A stretch of 64,000 nt of DNA, taken from NCBI RefSeq assembly GCF_963678635.1, contig NC_087069.1:40660831-40724830 (forward strand), in the 5' to 3' direction. This DNA comes from Symsagittifera roscoffensis (lineage: Eukaryota > Xenacoelomorpha > Acoela > Convolutidae). This document shows, one piece after another, positions 1 through 12,200 of the stretch. A program made the translations under genes and the position numbers. The notes under the pieces were generated by a model that was given only the letters and a program-made list of their open reading frames with translations, had not been told where the DNA came from and did not search any database. Numbering within the stretch: the stretch's first letter is position 1; the number at the start of each line of letters is the position of its first letter.

Positions 1-400
1 GCAGGGGTTTGTGATCTTTTTGTGGAGTGAATTTGCGCGAAAATGGGAACTGTTTGTGTCGTGTGACCATAAACACGAATATCAAAGCTTCTCGTTCTGT
101 TGTGCTGGAGTAGCTGTGTTCAGCTGATGATCGCTTTCTTGAAACGTAGTGCACTGAATGTCCTTCTTGTAAGAGAAAACGACCAATTGCCTGCTCTGAA
201 GCATCGGTGGTCAAAGTCAGTTTTTTTGTCCAAGGATTAGGGTTGAATGACTGGTTTTGAGCAAAATGTGTTTTGTTGATTTGAAAGCACTTGTTCTGTT
301 GTTCTGACCGTTCAAAGTGTTGACTCCGTAATGGTTGCAAAGTATTGACTCCGTCTTGGTCGCAAAGCTCGGAATAGTTTGCCCGTAGAAGTTTACCATC
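1..400 (-). pseudogene. Ty3/Gypsy-type pol fragment, RT end and RNase H region
   Basis: Read on the minus strand, 399-217 encodes a stretch with NFYGQTIPSFATKTE, which resembles the RT connection (thumb) segment of Gypsy polyproteins. Just downstream, about 240-190, another frame reads LTLTTDASEQAIG, the usual start of the RNase H domain with its first catalytic Asp. Further RNase H-like sequence continues to base 1, where the window cuts it. The frame changes between these pieces, and a short internal repeat (around 317-368) adds to the damage, so this is a broken copy. It belongs to a different lineage from the element at 2174-8319 because its motifs differ. Confidence 0.6.
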
Positions 401-2173
401 GGTGAAATGGTTGAAATGTTTTGCTGCGTGCTTGTATCTTGGTGCTCGAAAACCTGTTGATAATTTCATCGTTGGGATTGATTCTATCAGCGTGAAAACA
501 AAACAAGTGGTTTCGAGTCTGACTTGGTCTAAATAAAGGTGAATTTCTCTTCTCTGAATCCTCCAATGACTGCGGTAATTTTTATTGCTCATGTGATGTT
601 CCGTAGACTGGCAGGTCGCCGTGGAATTTAATCACGACTGTGATTCTTTTGTGTGTTCTCGCTGCAGTTTTGAATATTCCGGGAAGGATTCTCCAACTCT
701 TGAGGTAGTCGACACATCTTGAACAGTCCTGTTGAGTGTTGATTGTGCACACTTCTTTTGCTTCATCATCAAATTCGATTTGATGGTAAGCTGTTCATTT
801 TTTCTGAACAGAATGCTTCCATGCAAGTTTCGAAAATTGGTCTCTATGTCGGGTAATGGGTAGTTTTAGTTCAATACTTTGCCCAGAGCTGAATTTCGGG
901 TCGGGTCAAAGTAGGAGGTCATCATTTTCTTTTCTCTACCATACGACTGTTGATGTATTGGTACCCCCTCCGTGCTGCACTGACTCGAGAACTCCCTGTC
1001 TTAGCATGTTCTGTATCCGGGCTGTACTGGCTCGAGAACTCTCTGTCTAACCATGTCCTGTGGTTTTGCATAGCATGTATCGTCTCGTCTTCCGAACCAG
1101 CGGTGTGAGTAAGTTCTGAAAACATGTAATACAGAGAAGCTTTACGAAATTTTTCAAGAAAGACGTCGTCAGATTCTCCTGGATTTGAACTGTCGATAGG
1201 AACAATGCTCGTTCAGCAACGAAGACAAGTTTTCTAGGTCTGCAGTAATCTCATACCACAATGTTGATCTCAATGAACATCATCTCGTTGAGGTTGTTTG
1301 GCGGAGACTTCTCACCTTCATGATTGATTGCACTCCTCATTGGCTGAGGAACAAATTGATCCATTGAATGTCTGTGGGATTTGTTCCGTCTACAGCCTTG
1401 TCAATTTCCTTCTCTGAGCATACTCACCCAAGGAGAGCAGACAGCCAAGCCATTGCTTTATGAGACTCGAAAGATCTAATGAAAAGTTAGGGTTTTTCTT
1501 TTCAAGTTTCTCCTTGTTTCGGATCGGTGCAAGGCAACAGATTTGTCATAAAGAAATAAGTGAACTCGATGCTAGTGATAACCTTTCTAAAAATCACCTC
1601 TTATTTTTGCTGTTATCAGAATGTGAAAAGTTTACATAAAAACAAGATGTGATTAGGGAGAAGTTCATTTTATGTTCAATTGTTTCCATTGTGGCTAACT
1701 ATTTGCCTAAAAGTTTCGGCATATAGCTTTGCAGTTATGAATAGGATTGATTAATATTCTGAGAATCTATAATGGATGACACATTATTGGTTAAACTCAG
1801 ATTGTAAAGAGACAGCAATAAATAGAGAAACAATTTTGAACCACGTAAGTTGAATTATTTGTTTTCTGTAAGTTTCATTCAAAATTTTTCGAAGATTTCT
1901 CAGATCATCACATTGACAAAAGATTAGATTCCACTGCTAATTGTTTTGTTCTTGAGTACTTTATGCCATTTGTCGAGATCAGTTATCTTGTGATCAAGTC
2001 TGAGACTGCCTATTGGCGCTCATCTAATTATCTCAATTTTACCCTCAGCAATGATATTACTTTCAATAGCTTTTTTTTGTCTAGCTGTTCCCTCAAATAA
2101 TGTTACTAGAAATGTTTGTGCCTGACAAAAAATCTAACACTGGCGACAAAAATTACATCTTTACTTTCAATGT
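401..2173. other. no supported gene; probably old retroelement debris
   Basis: I see no reading frame here with recognisable domains. The minus strand at 1330-840 has a weak Gag-like run (PGESDDVFLEKFRKASLYY), but the frame is broken and I do not call it. A short direct repeat (CTCGAGAACTC...CTGTCT) occurs at about 980-1045. Confidence 0.3.
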
Positions 2174-2908
2174 TACGGTAATTTAAATAAGATATTAAAT
2201 TAAAACTGACTGATGTCTTAAAAGTGCAACTAGTGACGCGAAGTCCACTGGAATTCGTAGAGTAAAGGTTAACTGGTACTTGATTAACACACAAAGGTCA
2301 AGGTTAAAATATACTAAAACACTAAATCACCACATTACCCACTGCACAAATTTTTTTATATCTGTTCCCTATGTAGCCAATATCACACATATACTCCACT
2401 CTCCCCTCACTCCACAAGAGCCAAACGTGGAGTGAGCGTTTTGCACCAATGCAATTTAAAGGGATAATACAAGTTAAACAGGAGATGACCATGTGGTAGT
2501 ATTTACAGGCTACCTACAAGATGAAACAGATATATACAGCGTCTATACAAATGACCAAATGTTATGTACAGTTGGGGTTATGTGACATATAAACAATTTG
2601 AACAGGCTAAACTACGTAACCAACTAACTGACTAAAATGTTTAAAATCGCTAAAATTGAGAATTGGTAAAATTAGTTAAAATTAGTAACCAATGGTAAAA
2701 TCAGTTCTATTGAGTTTTGCGAAAAGAGTTTTTGGAGTTTTAGGAGTTTTAAGATGTGGCGTTAAATGTATCATGAAAGCTGTCCGCCTCTTTTCTAGCT
2801 TCTATATCTATGACCGAAGGTTTTTCACTCCCATCATCGTCCTGAATGTATGGTCTGACTTCATCCAATGGAGAGGATAGTACCGCGATCTTTGGTATCA
2901 TAGATGAA
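2174..2908 (-). repeat. 3' LTR of the Gypsy element
   Basis: This segment matches 7575-8319 in the same orientation, from a shared TTAAATAAG-like start through CCAATGGAGAGGATAGTACC near the end. On the minus strand it lies downstream of pol, so it is the 3' LTR. A TATCATAGATGAA-like edge is shared by both copies. Confidence 0.75.
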
Positions 2909-3641
2909 GGTGTGGACGAGGAACTTTGCGTAGTTTCCATCACCAGTGTTGGATGGGGGAGTATGTCCTCGAGTGGCGTCAAACAAACCGATGGGCAGTC
3001 TGAGGAAAATGTCGTCTGTAAACTTTTCGAGCCAGAAAAAAGTTATCAGAGGTTCGTCGTCGGAACCCGCGATTTCGATTGTCTCTCCTCCGAGGGCCAT
3101 TTGACCTATGAAGGTCCTGTCTCCATAAAATTTAGGGGAGCTTGATTCCTTCTCGGTCGAGATTCATTGCCTTTCGGGATTTTTGTTGTAGGAGTCTCTA
3201 TGGTCCTTTCCGGAGAGTTTTCTATCCTGATTGGGTTGTCACTTGTGTCATTGGAGATGAGATAATCGTCTGAGTGTTGATTATATTCGCTAAGGTACGT
3301 GCGGTCTGATCTAAATCACTGTCAATATTATAAGTCGGAGTATTATATACAATTTCCGAGTCAATACCCAAATAGTCATCGATAACTTTGTCGCGATGGT
3401 CTAAATCTAGCGAAAAATCTAATTCAGAATACGCGAATTTGAACCTTTGAAACTCGGGGTTTGCGTTCTTCTCCTCTTCGTCGCCTTTTCTCTCGTTGGT
3501 TTGTAGCTTGTCGATGCGCCAGTTTCATTCGAGTCCGGTCTCTTCAATGGGGAATTTCTCTTCCGTTTCCCTGCTAAATCATAACTATCATTTATCGAGT
3601 TCGGAAATTATGGAAATTTACTGGGAGCCGAAGGTTGATTT
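2909..3641 (-). other. Gypsy element 3' internal region, no recognised product
   Basis: This lies between the integrase tail and the 3' LTR. Minus-strand frames of 77-79 codons (2982-2749 and 3100-2861) overlap each other and run into the LTR. They match no family I know. It could be the remnant of a third reading frame or untranslated sequence. Confidence 0.3.
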
Positions 3642-4847
3642 TTAAAAAGCTAAATAGGATTTTCTGAGCACATGTCCATTGTCTAGTGTAACCGTATGCG
3701 TTGTATCCGACAGTGGTTTTCCACCAAGGTGTTTAAAGTAAGGTTCGCCTTCCCTTCGGTAAACTGTCTTCCTAAACCAGTTACGTCCTTGGCTAAACGG
3801 GTTGCGTAGTGGAGCTCGCTGAAGGCTTTTGTCAGGTTTGTCAGTTGGGTCGCTCTCGTAGCCCCTCTTGTCTGCCACTGCGTTCTCCAGATAGCCGTCT
3901 TCGAATGTGTCATTTGCTCCCCAGTCTTGAGATCTGTCCCTCGACATTTTTGATTTACCTTTATCTAAATTATTCGCGTGTGAATCCAGAGATTTCCAAA
4001 AAGTATTAGGTGATCTATTAAAGTGTTTTGAAAAGGGAGAGCATCCAATGGATGATTGTTTCGTTGAACGAATTTTTTAAAAGATTTTTTCAATTGTCGC
4101 GTTTAAAAATATTTTTGGTTCGTTAAACGACCTTGCCAAGAGTTTTGCTTTAACTGTGTAGATGAGTCGTTCTACGACTCCATTGGATCTGTGATCCCCG
4201 ACTGACATAAAATTAGGTTAATGCTGTTCTTCTCACAGAAGTTTCTAAAATTGTTCGAAATAAAACATGACCGACCCGTGGTCGACTATGATAGACTTCG
4301 GAAATCCATGAAGGTGACAATAATCTGACATAAAAGATAAAATCAAAGAAACTTAAGTGTTATCCACTACCTTTGCTGACGGAAACTTCGAGAAGCGATC
4401 AATGCATAGTAATAGTTATTTTGAGTTGCTCCAATTTTCGTCCAATGGACCCGCAAAGTCTTAGTCTACTTCTTCATTTGGTTCAGATAAGATTGGCAAT
4501 TTCTCAGTATTGCTTCTGCCCAAAATCACTTTTAAATTCTTACACGCCTTGATACACTGGATACAGTTTTTCCCACGTTAGTAAATCTCTCTATATAAAT
4601 GTGGCCACCAGATGTTTTCTGCCAGAGGCTTCATTCCAAACTGTCCTGGGTGGGTTTCATGGAGTAGCGACAAGAATGGCGATCTCAGAGCTGCTGGCAC
4701 TATCAGTTTGTTGTCGTTGAATAACAATCCTTCTTTCACGTGAATGTCTCTTTGAAAGGTCTTCAGGTAAGCTCCGAATCTGTCCAATGGTCTGCCTTCT
4801 TCTACTGCCTTCTTCACGTTCTTGAGAATTTTGTCCTCGTCTGTCAT
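3642..4847 (-). pseudogene. Gypsy integrase, degenerate
   Basis: The minus-strand frame 4847-4578 carries the zinc-binding and linker part of a Gypsy integrase (HETHPGQFGMKPLAENIWWPH, the usual H...H.G...T...WWP pattern). The region 4480-4100 carries core-domain pieces in broken frames, including DFAGPLDENW, LLLCIDRFSKFP and SIIVDHGS, where two of the three DDE acidic residues would sit. Frame 3947-3642 ends in VTLDNGHVLRKSYLAF and fits the C-terminal tail. Several frameshifts and stops separate these blocks, so no functional integrase is encoded. Its role was cDNA insertion. Confidence 0.65.
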
Positions 4848-5541
4848 AAGTCTAATTAGCTTGTTTGAGCAATGTTCACTGAAGGATAATGGAGTGTCTG
4901 GTAACTTCAGATCTTCCTTATATTAAGCGAGTGATTTTTTATGAATATCTGACGTTACGTCGTTGTCGAAGTTTAAAGTGATTCCTTTATTTTTCGCCCT
5001 AAGGGAAATTTTTAACGAATTCACAGACGTGAGAATTTTTACAAATAGTTTTTTGCTTTCGGATTTTAGGGACTGGTTATTAGATAAAAGTGACTAAGAA
5101 TGAAAAAATAAGTAAGTTTTCTGTGAAAGGTGGAAGTAATTAAAAATGAATATTGAAAGACTTAATGGTATGCAACCGCTTGTACAGAACTCTGAACGCG
5201 AGTGATTAGAATAACAAATTCTAATTGTGTCGTGGTTGTAGTTAAGAATATTCAAAGAACGATCGTTGGATGTACAGCGGTAATTCTTTCTTTCCGCCAA
5301 TGGGATTATTGTTAACCAAGTTACTAATAGTATTTTTATCCACTGGATTGTACAATTCGTTCTTTGTACAATCATTAGTTTTTCACTCAGTATTTACAGA
5401 GACGTTATCTACAATCTTTTATACGGTTGTCACTACAAATTCGTTATCGTACTGTGAGGTTGGGAGGGCTTTTCCTGAAGGCAATCTCGACGATAAGTCT
5501 TTTCCTGGTATGTGTTTGATATTGAAATTAAATGGTAAATG

Positions 5542-6128
5542 TCAATTTACCCAACGGGTCAGTCTGCTGTGCATGATGCTTTTGTTACTTTGATTGGCGT
5601 TCAAGGCTGATAACAATGCCTTGTGGTCCGTTACGATCTCGAACTTGGCGCCATACAAGTAGTTTTTAAAATGCTCTGTAGCCCGAACCACTCCCAACAA
5701 TTGTAATTCATTTGTAGAATAATTCATTTCATGACTGTTTAAAAATCCAGAAGCGAATGCTATTGTTAACCAATTTTCCCCGTCCTATTGTTCTAAATTG
5801 GCTTCCAGACCGCTGTGCGAAGCGTCTGTTTTTAATCTTGATAACCTTTTTTTTAATCGAAATGATTGTTCTTTGAAATGTTAACGATCTGTTTCTTTAT
5901 TTCTTCGAAAGCCTTCGCGTGATTTTTGTTCCAATGGTAGACTGATTTTTTTTTAACTAAAAGTGGTCGTAGCGGAGAACTTAGGGTTGACATGTTCGGG
6001 ACGAACTTCATATATTGGTTGAACGAGCAGAAGAATGACCTTAATTCAGATATATTTTTGGGGTTTGGAACATTTTTTTTGAATCTGACTTTCTCACCAA
6101 TGGTTTCACCCCCGAGTGTTGAGGTCAC
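5542..6128 (-). pseudogene. Gypsy pol, RT thumb and RNase H remnants
   Basis: Frame 6128-5853 matches the RT connection segment (ISELRSFFCSFNQYMKFVPNMS, then a WNKNHAKAFEEIKKQI stretch). Frame 5727-5542 matches the RNase H domain (NELQLLGVVRATEHFKNYL, FEIVTDHKALLSAL), including the Asp of TDHKAL. Stops between the two frames break continuity. RNase H would remove RNA template during reverse transcription. Confidence 0.75.
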
Positions 6129-6195
6129 TCTATTTTTTTTTTGGAAAAAAGCACATTTCTTTCAATTTACTGCCATTTTCTTGTTGTCCATGATT

Positions 6196-6852
6196 TTAGA
6201 TTTTTGTTAGTATCGCTCTGTGTTCGTTTAAAGATCCTTTTGAGGCTATTGAAATATCGTCGATATAATAATTGGTAAAGGGAATGTCTTTCAGTAACGA
6301 ATCCATCACCCTTTGGAACTGGTTTGGCATATCGCCTAGTCCGTAAAACCCCGTTAAAAATCTATAAGTCCCGGTGGTTTCACCACCTACGATATTGAAA
6401 TTACATTGTTTGCTAGTGTCTGTACATAATTGTAATTGACTGTACGCATTTTTTAGGTCTAAATTGCTAAACCAGACTTCCCCTGAATATTTGTTAGAAA
6501 GTTGGAGAGCAAGGTTGTCGATGAGCTCGTGTATGTTTGGCATTTGATATTTATTCTTGAATATCTGGTCATGTAAAAGTTTCAAATCTAAAGCCAACTT
6601 GATATTACCGTCCTTCTTTCTTGTTATCACTTTTGGACTAATAAAGCAGTCTTCGTCACATTTGCTTATTTTCACAATATGCCCCTCCTTTTCCATTCTA
6701 TTTAATTTGAACTTTTCACTACCTAGTAAATGCAGAGGAACTCGTCTGCCTTTGGTTTGGATAGGTTTGAACGGGTAATGGAAATGAGTGATTTTTCTGT
6801 CCAATGGTATTTTCCCTACTCGGTTAAACAATCCTCTGTATTTATGGTACAA
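6196..6852 (-). pseudogene. Gypsy reverse transcriptase palm and fingers
   Basis: A 218-codon open frame encodes most of a Ty3/Gypsy reverse transcriptase. In order it has a KMEKEGHI-like start, a PKVITRKKDG finger, NLDLKNAYSQL with the first catalytic Asp, FLTGFYGLGDMPNQFQ, and the YIDD box (NYYIDDISIAS) with the other two catalytic Asp residues. The RT core is intact here, but the frame stops before the thumb, which appears in another frame at 6128-5853. The element as a whole is therefore a pseudogene. Confidence 0.85.
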
Positions 6853-6938
6853 ATTAAGGATTGTGTCTGAATGATAGTTTTATTTAGACAAATCTGGAAG
6901 GGTTACGTTGTTGACGGGTAGTAGTGGTTGTCGTTGGG

Positions 6939-7521
6939 CTATTTCGGTTCCGATAATTGTGCGCTCCAAAACTGTTCATAGGATTCACTGTCGTTTTGTT
7001 TTCTGTTAAGCAATTTGTATCTTTCAAACGTAATATTTGTCGGTTTGATAAAAGCAGATTTCAACAGATTGAAAATTTCTTTGAAAGAGGATTCCCAGGA
7101 CTTTAACCCTTGGGTGTTTTCGAGCAAAAACTCCATTTCCTTCCGCGCCTAGTGCCAATTATAAGATTGATCTTACTTTTTTATCGGCCTCATGTCTCCT
7201 CATGCCTCCGAATTTTCGTTTCTCTTCTGCTTATCTTTTAACCTCCGCGTGTTCGTTGACTCGCATGGTCTCTTTATTTCTGGCCTCCCTGGCTTTCCTC
7301 TGTGGTTCATTTTCTGACTCCTGGGCGCCTTCTAGGATAGGGATCGTAGACTCCAGTTCCAATGGTTCCTTTAGATTATCTATATCCAAATTCTCTTTAA
7401 CAATGATAGCCAGATGAAATTGGTTTATCCAGTTGTTCCATTGGGTGGGTGGTTCTATCGTGTGATTTGGCCAAAAGGCGGGAATTCCCCGCAGATTCGA
7501 ATCAGTTGATGACTGCGCCAT
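6939..7521 (-). pseudogene. Gypsy Gag-like region
   Basis: From an ATG at 7521 a minus-strand frame runs about 97 codons, with a polar, Glu-rich sequence containing PTQWNNWINQFHLAIIVKEN. A second frame (7136-6939) contains SWESSFKEIFNLLKSAF and YEQFWSAQLSEPK, typical of Gag capsid helices. The position just downstream of the 5' LTR and upstream of RT supports Gag. A frameshift between the two frames, in 7140-7230, breaks it. No CCHC zinc knuckle is visible. Confidence 0.5.
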
Positions 7522-7574
7522 AATAAAATTGTGCAATTACCTCTGGTAACTATTCTAACTGAACTAACTTAAAA

Positions 7575-8319
7575 AGGAATTAAATAAGGTATTAAATTAA
7601 AACTGACCGATGTTTTAAAAGAGCAACTAGTGACGCGAAGTCCACTGGACTTCGTAGAGTAAACGTTAACTGGTACTTGATTAACACATAGAGGTCAAGG
7701 TTAAAACATACTAAAACACTAAATCACAACATTACCCACTGCACAAAAATTTTTATATCTGCCCTGTTCCTTATGTAGCCAATATCACACATATACTCCA
7801 CTCTCCCCTCACTCCACAAGAGCCAAACGTGAAACAAAAAGTATCAGCGTTTTGCACCAATGGAATTTACAGAGATAATACAAGTTAAACTGGAGATGAC
7901 ATTGTGGTAGTATTTACAGGCTACCTACAAGATGAAACAGATATATACAGCGATCATACAAATGACGCAATGTTATGTACAATTGGGGTTATGTGACATA
8001 TAAACAAATTGAACAGGCTAAACTACATAACTAACTAACTGACTAAAATGTTTAAAATCGCTAAAATTGAGAATTGGTAAAATTAGGTAAAATTAGTAAC
8101 CAATGGTAAAATCAGTTCTAATGAGTTTCGCTAAAAGAGTTTTTGGAGTTTTAAGAGTTTTAAGATGTGGCGTTAAATGTATCATGAAAACTGTCCGCTT
8201 CCTTTCTAGCTTCTATATCTATGACCAAAGATATATCACTACCATCATCGTCCTGAATGTATGGTCTGACTTCATCCAATGGAGAGGATAGTACCGCGAT
8301 CTTTGGTGTCATAGATGAA
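7575..8319 (-). repeat. 5' LTR of the Gypsy element
   Basis: Direct repeat of 2174-2908, upstream of gag on the minus strand. The two copies differ by many single-base changes and by small insertions, such as extra bases near 7740-7780 and 7830, so the insertion is old. Confidence 0.75.
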
Positions 8320-8987
8320 TTCGTTTCGTTCACTTTTTCACTTAAGCAGAACTATTTTTCTTGAAAAAGATTGATAGTCGGTGTTGATCTTTTTCTGCAG
8401 ATCTTGTAAAGCTTTTGGACATTTTTTCATGTTCTTTCCCAACTATCTTCAAATTGACTGTGAGACTTTGTTTTGTTTTATAGAAACAATTTTGAAGCTT
8501 AAATTTGACTTGAGCCTTCTAAACAAGGTTCGATTTTGCTTAACAAACTTTTTTTCATAATTACTTAGGCGCTTTTAAGCAAAATTCGGACTAACAGGTC
8601 AATCTAATAATTGCAAAAAAAAACTTAATTTCAGCATCTAAAGAAAGATTTAGTTTCTTTTGCTCATTTCATTCAACAATTATAGAAACACCTGTTCAAT
8701 TCGTTTCAATAAATAAAATCAGATGATCTATAAAAATTAAATTACGAGTTCAACTATGATCAAACTGACAAATTATTAAAAGAAAAACAAAAACAACCCC
8801 TCCAGCCAATATAAAATTTTTTCATTTCGAAAGTTCAACAATTGAAGTAATGGAATCCGATGACATGAAATTTTTTTATCCAGTTTGAAACGTCAAAAAT
8901 TGAGGCGATGCAAAGCAATTTTATAAAATAAATATTTCATTCCAGTTTGAGAAACCAAAACAGACCACAAAAGTTTTGAGCCTCGAA
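8320..8987. other. upstream region of the PAN-lectin gene
   Basis: No gene seen. AT-rich DNA with two diverged copies of a short block (TTCGAAAGTTCAACAATTGA near 8826, TTTGAAACGTCAAAAATTGA near 8884), which may be promoter-proximal repeats. Confidence 0.4.
8922..8928 (+). promoter_or_regulatory. possible TATA box for the PAN-lectin gene
   Basis: TATAAAA lies 60-66 bases before the ATG of the signal-peptide exon. In AT-rich DNA such a match is common, so this rests mainly on position. Confidence 0.3.
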
Positions 8988-9207
8988 ATGAAAATCAGAC
9001 AATTTGTTTTTCTCAACGCACTATCTGTTCTAACTTTTATCTTACGGCATCAATTTGTATTAGGAACTGTTGTACGAGTTGCTGAGTTTTCGCTGGTACA
9101 CAAAAACGATCGACCGGGTGCAAACCTCTTGTTTCAATCAACTGTCGCGTTTAGCAGGAGTCAATGCTTGTTAAAATGTACTAAGAACCTCAACTGCGTT
9201 GCAGCAG
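8988..9207 (+). CDS. exon 1 of a secreted PAN/apple plus C-type lectin protein
   Basis: The ATG at 8988 opens 73 codons. Residues 1 to about 25 form a hydrophobic signal peptide (FVFLNALSVLTFIL). The segment RVAEFSLVHKNDRPGANLLF leads into QCLLKCTKNLNCVAA, the Cys-spaced core of a PAN/apple domain. The exon ends at 9207 with a GCAG|GTAAAA donor in phase 1, which joins in frame to the acceptor at 27665. The product is predicted to be secreted, and the exon 2 part carries the lectin domain. PAN domains bind proteins or sugars; the actual ligand is unknown. An in-frame TTG lies four codons upstream, but ATG is the natural start. Additional exons inside the long intron cannot be excluded. Confidence 0.75.
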
Positions 9208-12200
9208 GTAAAAATTTGAACTTTCGATAGAAAATTGTCGATTAGGGTTAGGAAAATAAGGAGTTAAAATACAATGAATGGTTTGATTTATAACACGTCA
9301 ATGATCACAAACAGTATCGTTCTTATCAGATTTAACTTCAAAAAGAGGCATATACAGTGCTGATTGAAACTATCCGGACAAACATACTTGATATTTTAAG
9401 CCTGTTTTCCTCAAAATTGATCATGATAAGACAAAAAATGAAGAGAGTCAAAGTTGCTGATGATTTCATAAGATTTTTTTTTTGCGAAACACGGGGCCAA
9501 AACTTTACCCCAAAAATTGATCATTTTGGCTTCTTTTAAAAAAGATTTTTTTTTGTAGTGAATCTTCTTAGTCAATTGAAAATAAAAAAATAGCAAAGAG
9601 TAAAGTCAACCTTTTATACAGCAGGACAATTTTTTAGCAGGGTATGACCTTCAAAAATTGGGCCCGAAATAATTAAAACTAGTGTGCATGCAGAGCAATG
9701 TATTTTAAATAGTAGAATTACATTTTGGCTATCAAACAAAAATGCAATGAATTAAAAAAAAACTTTTCGATTTTAAAACTTTAGGCGATGTTTTTGGGCT
9801 GTTCAGAAAGGTCAGGCTGATTTGATTTACTTATCAATGAAAACTTTGGCGCTAAATTTGCATCATATCAATTATAGTTAAATTTAAATCAAACTTTATC
9901 AACTCCTTATTTTGTCTAAATTTCACCCAATTTGAGAAAAAAACTCGTTTAGTTTAAGCAGATTATTTAAATCAGCCCTGTGGAGTTTTAATTATTGGTA
10001 TAATTGTTTGCGGAAAAATGCTGCAGTTTTATTTAATACCGCTAAAAATCTACAAGTGAACCCAATAGTTTTTAACGATTGCCGTTTTATGATCAAGATA
10101 TCGAATAGTAAAGAACTAATTTCAGCAAAACTCTTAGAGAAATCAAGACTCTCAGAGAAATCAAAAATCAAAATCTCAAATCAAGCAAAGAAAACGAGGA
10201 TTTTGGATTAAATAATTGGGAGTATTCGCAATCAGGCAAATGATTTTTCAAACGATCGCATTGGAAAAAAACTCGATTCTTAAAGAAGGCCCATTTTAAA
10301 AAAGCTAAAAAAATTATTGAACCACATTAAAATTTTTCTCATAGACCTTTATTGGAGATCATGTTTTAAATTGGTTCTGATTAGAAAATTCAGTTAATCA
10401 GAATAGAGCATCCTTACACGTAGCGTTCTGCAAATTCAACTTAAACTGAACGCTGGGGTGGATGATCTTAACTTGGTCTGTTTGTGGGAAGACGTTAATT
10501 TGATGCAATTCACTCGATAGCCACGCAAGTTCCACGTCAAAATTTGAATATTCTGCAAACTTTGTTTTCGGTTTTGTGCAAAAATCATTCAGCGAATAGG
10601 AACAATTTTGTTTGGCTGACATTTTTCTACCATTTGTTACATACATAATGAGAATAGCCACCCCTCCCACCCATTCAATATGAACTGATGTGAAATTTAG
10701 TCTTCAATTTTAATGCTTATAAATCGATCCTCATTTTCTTTTGTTTTGCCTCTCAGATCAAAAAATTTCAGCTACTATGCATTTTGCAGGAGTAGTTGGG
10801 TAAACGTTTAGCATAATGCACTGGAGTTAATAGTAAATACCATTGGGCAGCTATTGCCAGTCTCTATCAACTTGAGTTGTTACATTTTCTAATCAAAACA
10901 AATGGATTAGGAAAATGTTATTTTCCGTGATTTTTTTTCATTGTAAACGAATATCATCGATTGTTTTTAATGAAAATTCTGATTTTCTTGGTCCGAAAAA
11001 TAATCCAATTGTAATCGACTACGATGGATTATAGGGGTTTTATGCACTTAGATAAGCAAAATCTATATTTCGACATTTTAAGTTGAAGTTTATGGGGTCA
11101 CGTTTGATTTGCTATTTTTATTCAACCAGATTCTACAACACGGCCAAGCGTTTCAATCCAAAAATTTAGCAGATAAAAACTTGAACCAAAATTGCCTAAA
11201 ATAATAAAATTCTATCAAATAATCAAATCAGTTTTAAGTAACTTTTGTAGAACCTCTTTGCAAATATATCTTTTTTACTTGTTTATCATAGTTCGGTTAT
11301 TAAGTGTATTCATGTGTCCTTTGTATCTTTTTTTTGTTGCTTTGTATACAGTTCCGTTGCATCTTCTTGAAACCTATATATCTCCAGAGTTGAGTATCAA
11401 TCAGAGTTATCCGGATTAGAAACAGTCGAGTTTAGAACAAAGAAACAGTTGTAGGGTTTGCAGATAAGTGAGGGTTAAAAAAATCCGAAAATGAAAAAGA
11501 AAAGAGGTTATATTTGAAACTAAAAAATTTTATCTAACAATAGTTACAAACAAAAGTTTTAAAAACAACTTTTGAAAATGGTAATTATGAATCGGATTCA
11601 GTGTAAAAGTGAAATATTTGTCAATGGAGTTACAGCAGTAGAAATCAACTCTGTCCCAAGCCATCAAGAATCGAAGTCAATTGATTCTTGCAGTCAATTC
11701 GTGATTTAAGTAATAAGGAAAAAATAAAATTAGGTCTAAAAAGGTCAAAATAAAACAGGTAAATAGGAGTCAAATTATGAGTGAAAATTTCAGTAAAAAT
11801 TCTTCAACCCAACAACTTTTTTTTTGGTCAGTCCGGCTGATAATTTTAACCTACTTAAAATTTTACTGCAATTGTTGGACCATGTTCTCTTATTTTAATT
11901 GACTAATTAGCCGATCAGATTTAATCACAAAATATTCAGCTTAGTTTGAAAATCTGAATTTGAGCCATTTAGTGCTTAAGACCCTAATTTAGTTTTTTTT
12001 TCGTTCTTTTTCAGTAATATTTTTCAAATTTTCATAATCAATTAGAGCGTTGGCTTTAGTTTTGCTCGTTTTCATTTTGTGTGATTTTGATTTTTGCTTA
12101 CATTCTTTTTGCCCATTCTTACATCCATGAATCCGTTCCCAATTGAAGCAGCTATTAATCGAGAGTGTTGATGGAGATGGAGTGTGGGAAAGGTGAGTGG

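Larger units (their letters stand above)
2174..8319 (-). mobile_element. decayed Ty3/Gypsy LTR retrotransposon
   Basis: Two direct repeats of about 740 bp bracket minus-strand Gag-like, RT, RNase H and integrase remnants in the order gag-RT-RNase H-integrase, as in Ty3/Gypsy elements. Reading runs from the right LTR to the left. All coding blocks are interrupted by stops and frameshifts, and the LTRs differ by many substitutions and small indels, so this is an old inactive copy. Exact ends are uncertain by about 10 bp and I could not fix a target-site duplication. Confidence 0.8.

Noticed and set aside
840-1330. Gag-like minus-strand stretch near the left edge
   Set aside because: One suggestive run of residues only, in a broken frame with no zinc knuckle; insufficient for a call.
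10398-10670. 90-codon minus-strand frame in the PAN-lectin intron, with a GTAAGG donor-like site
   Set aside because: No domain and no matching acceptor or partner exon. Frames of this length are expected by chance on both strands of 64 kb of AT-rich DNA.
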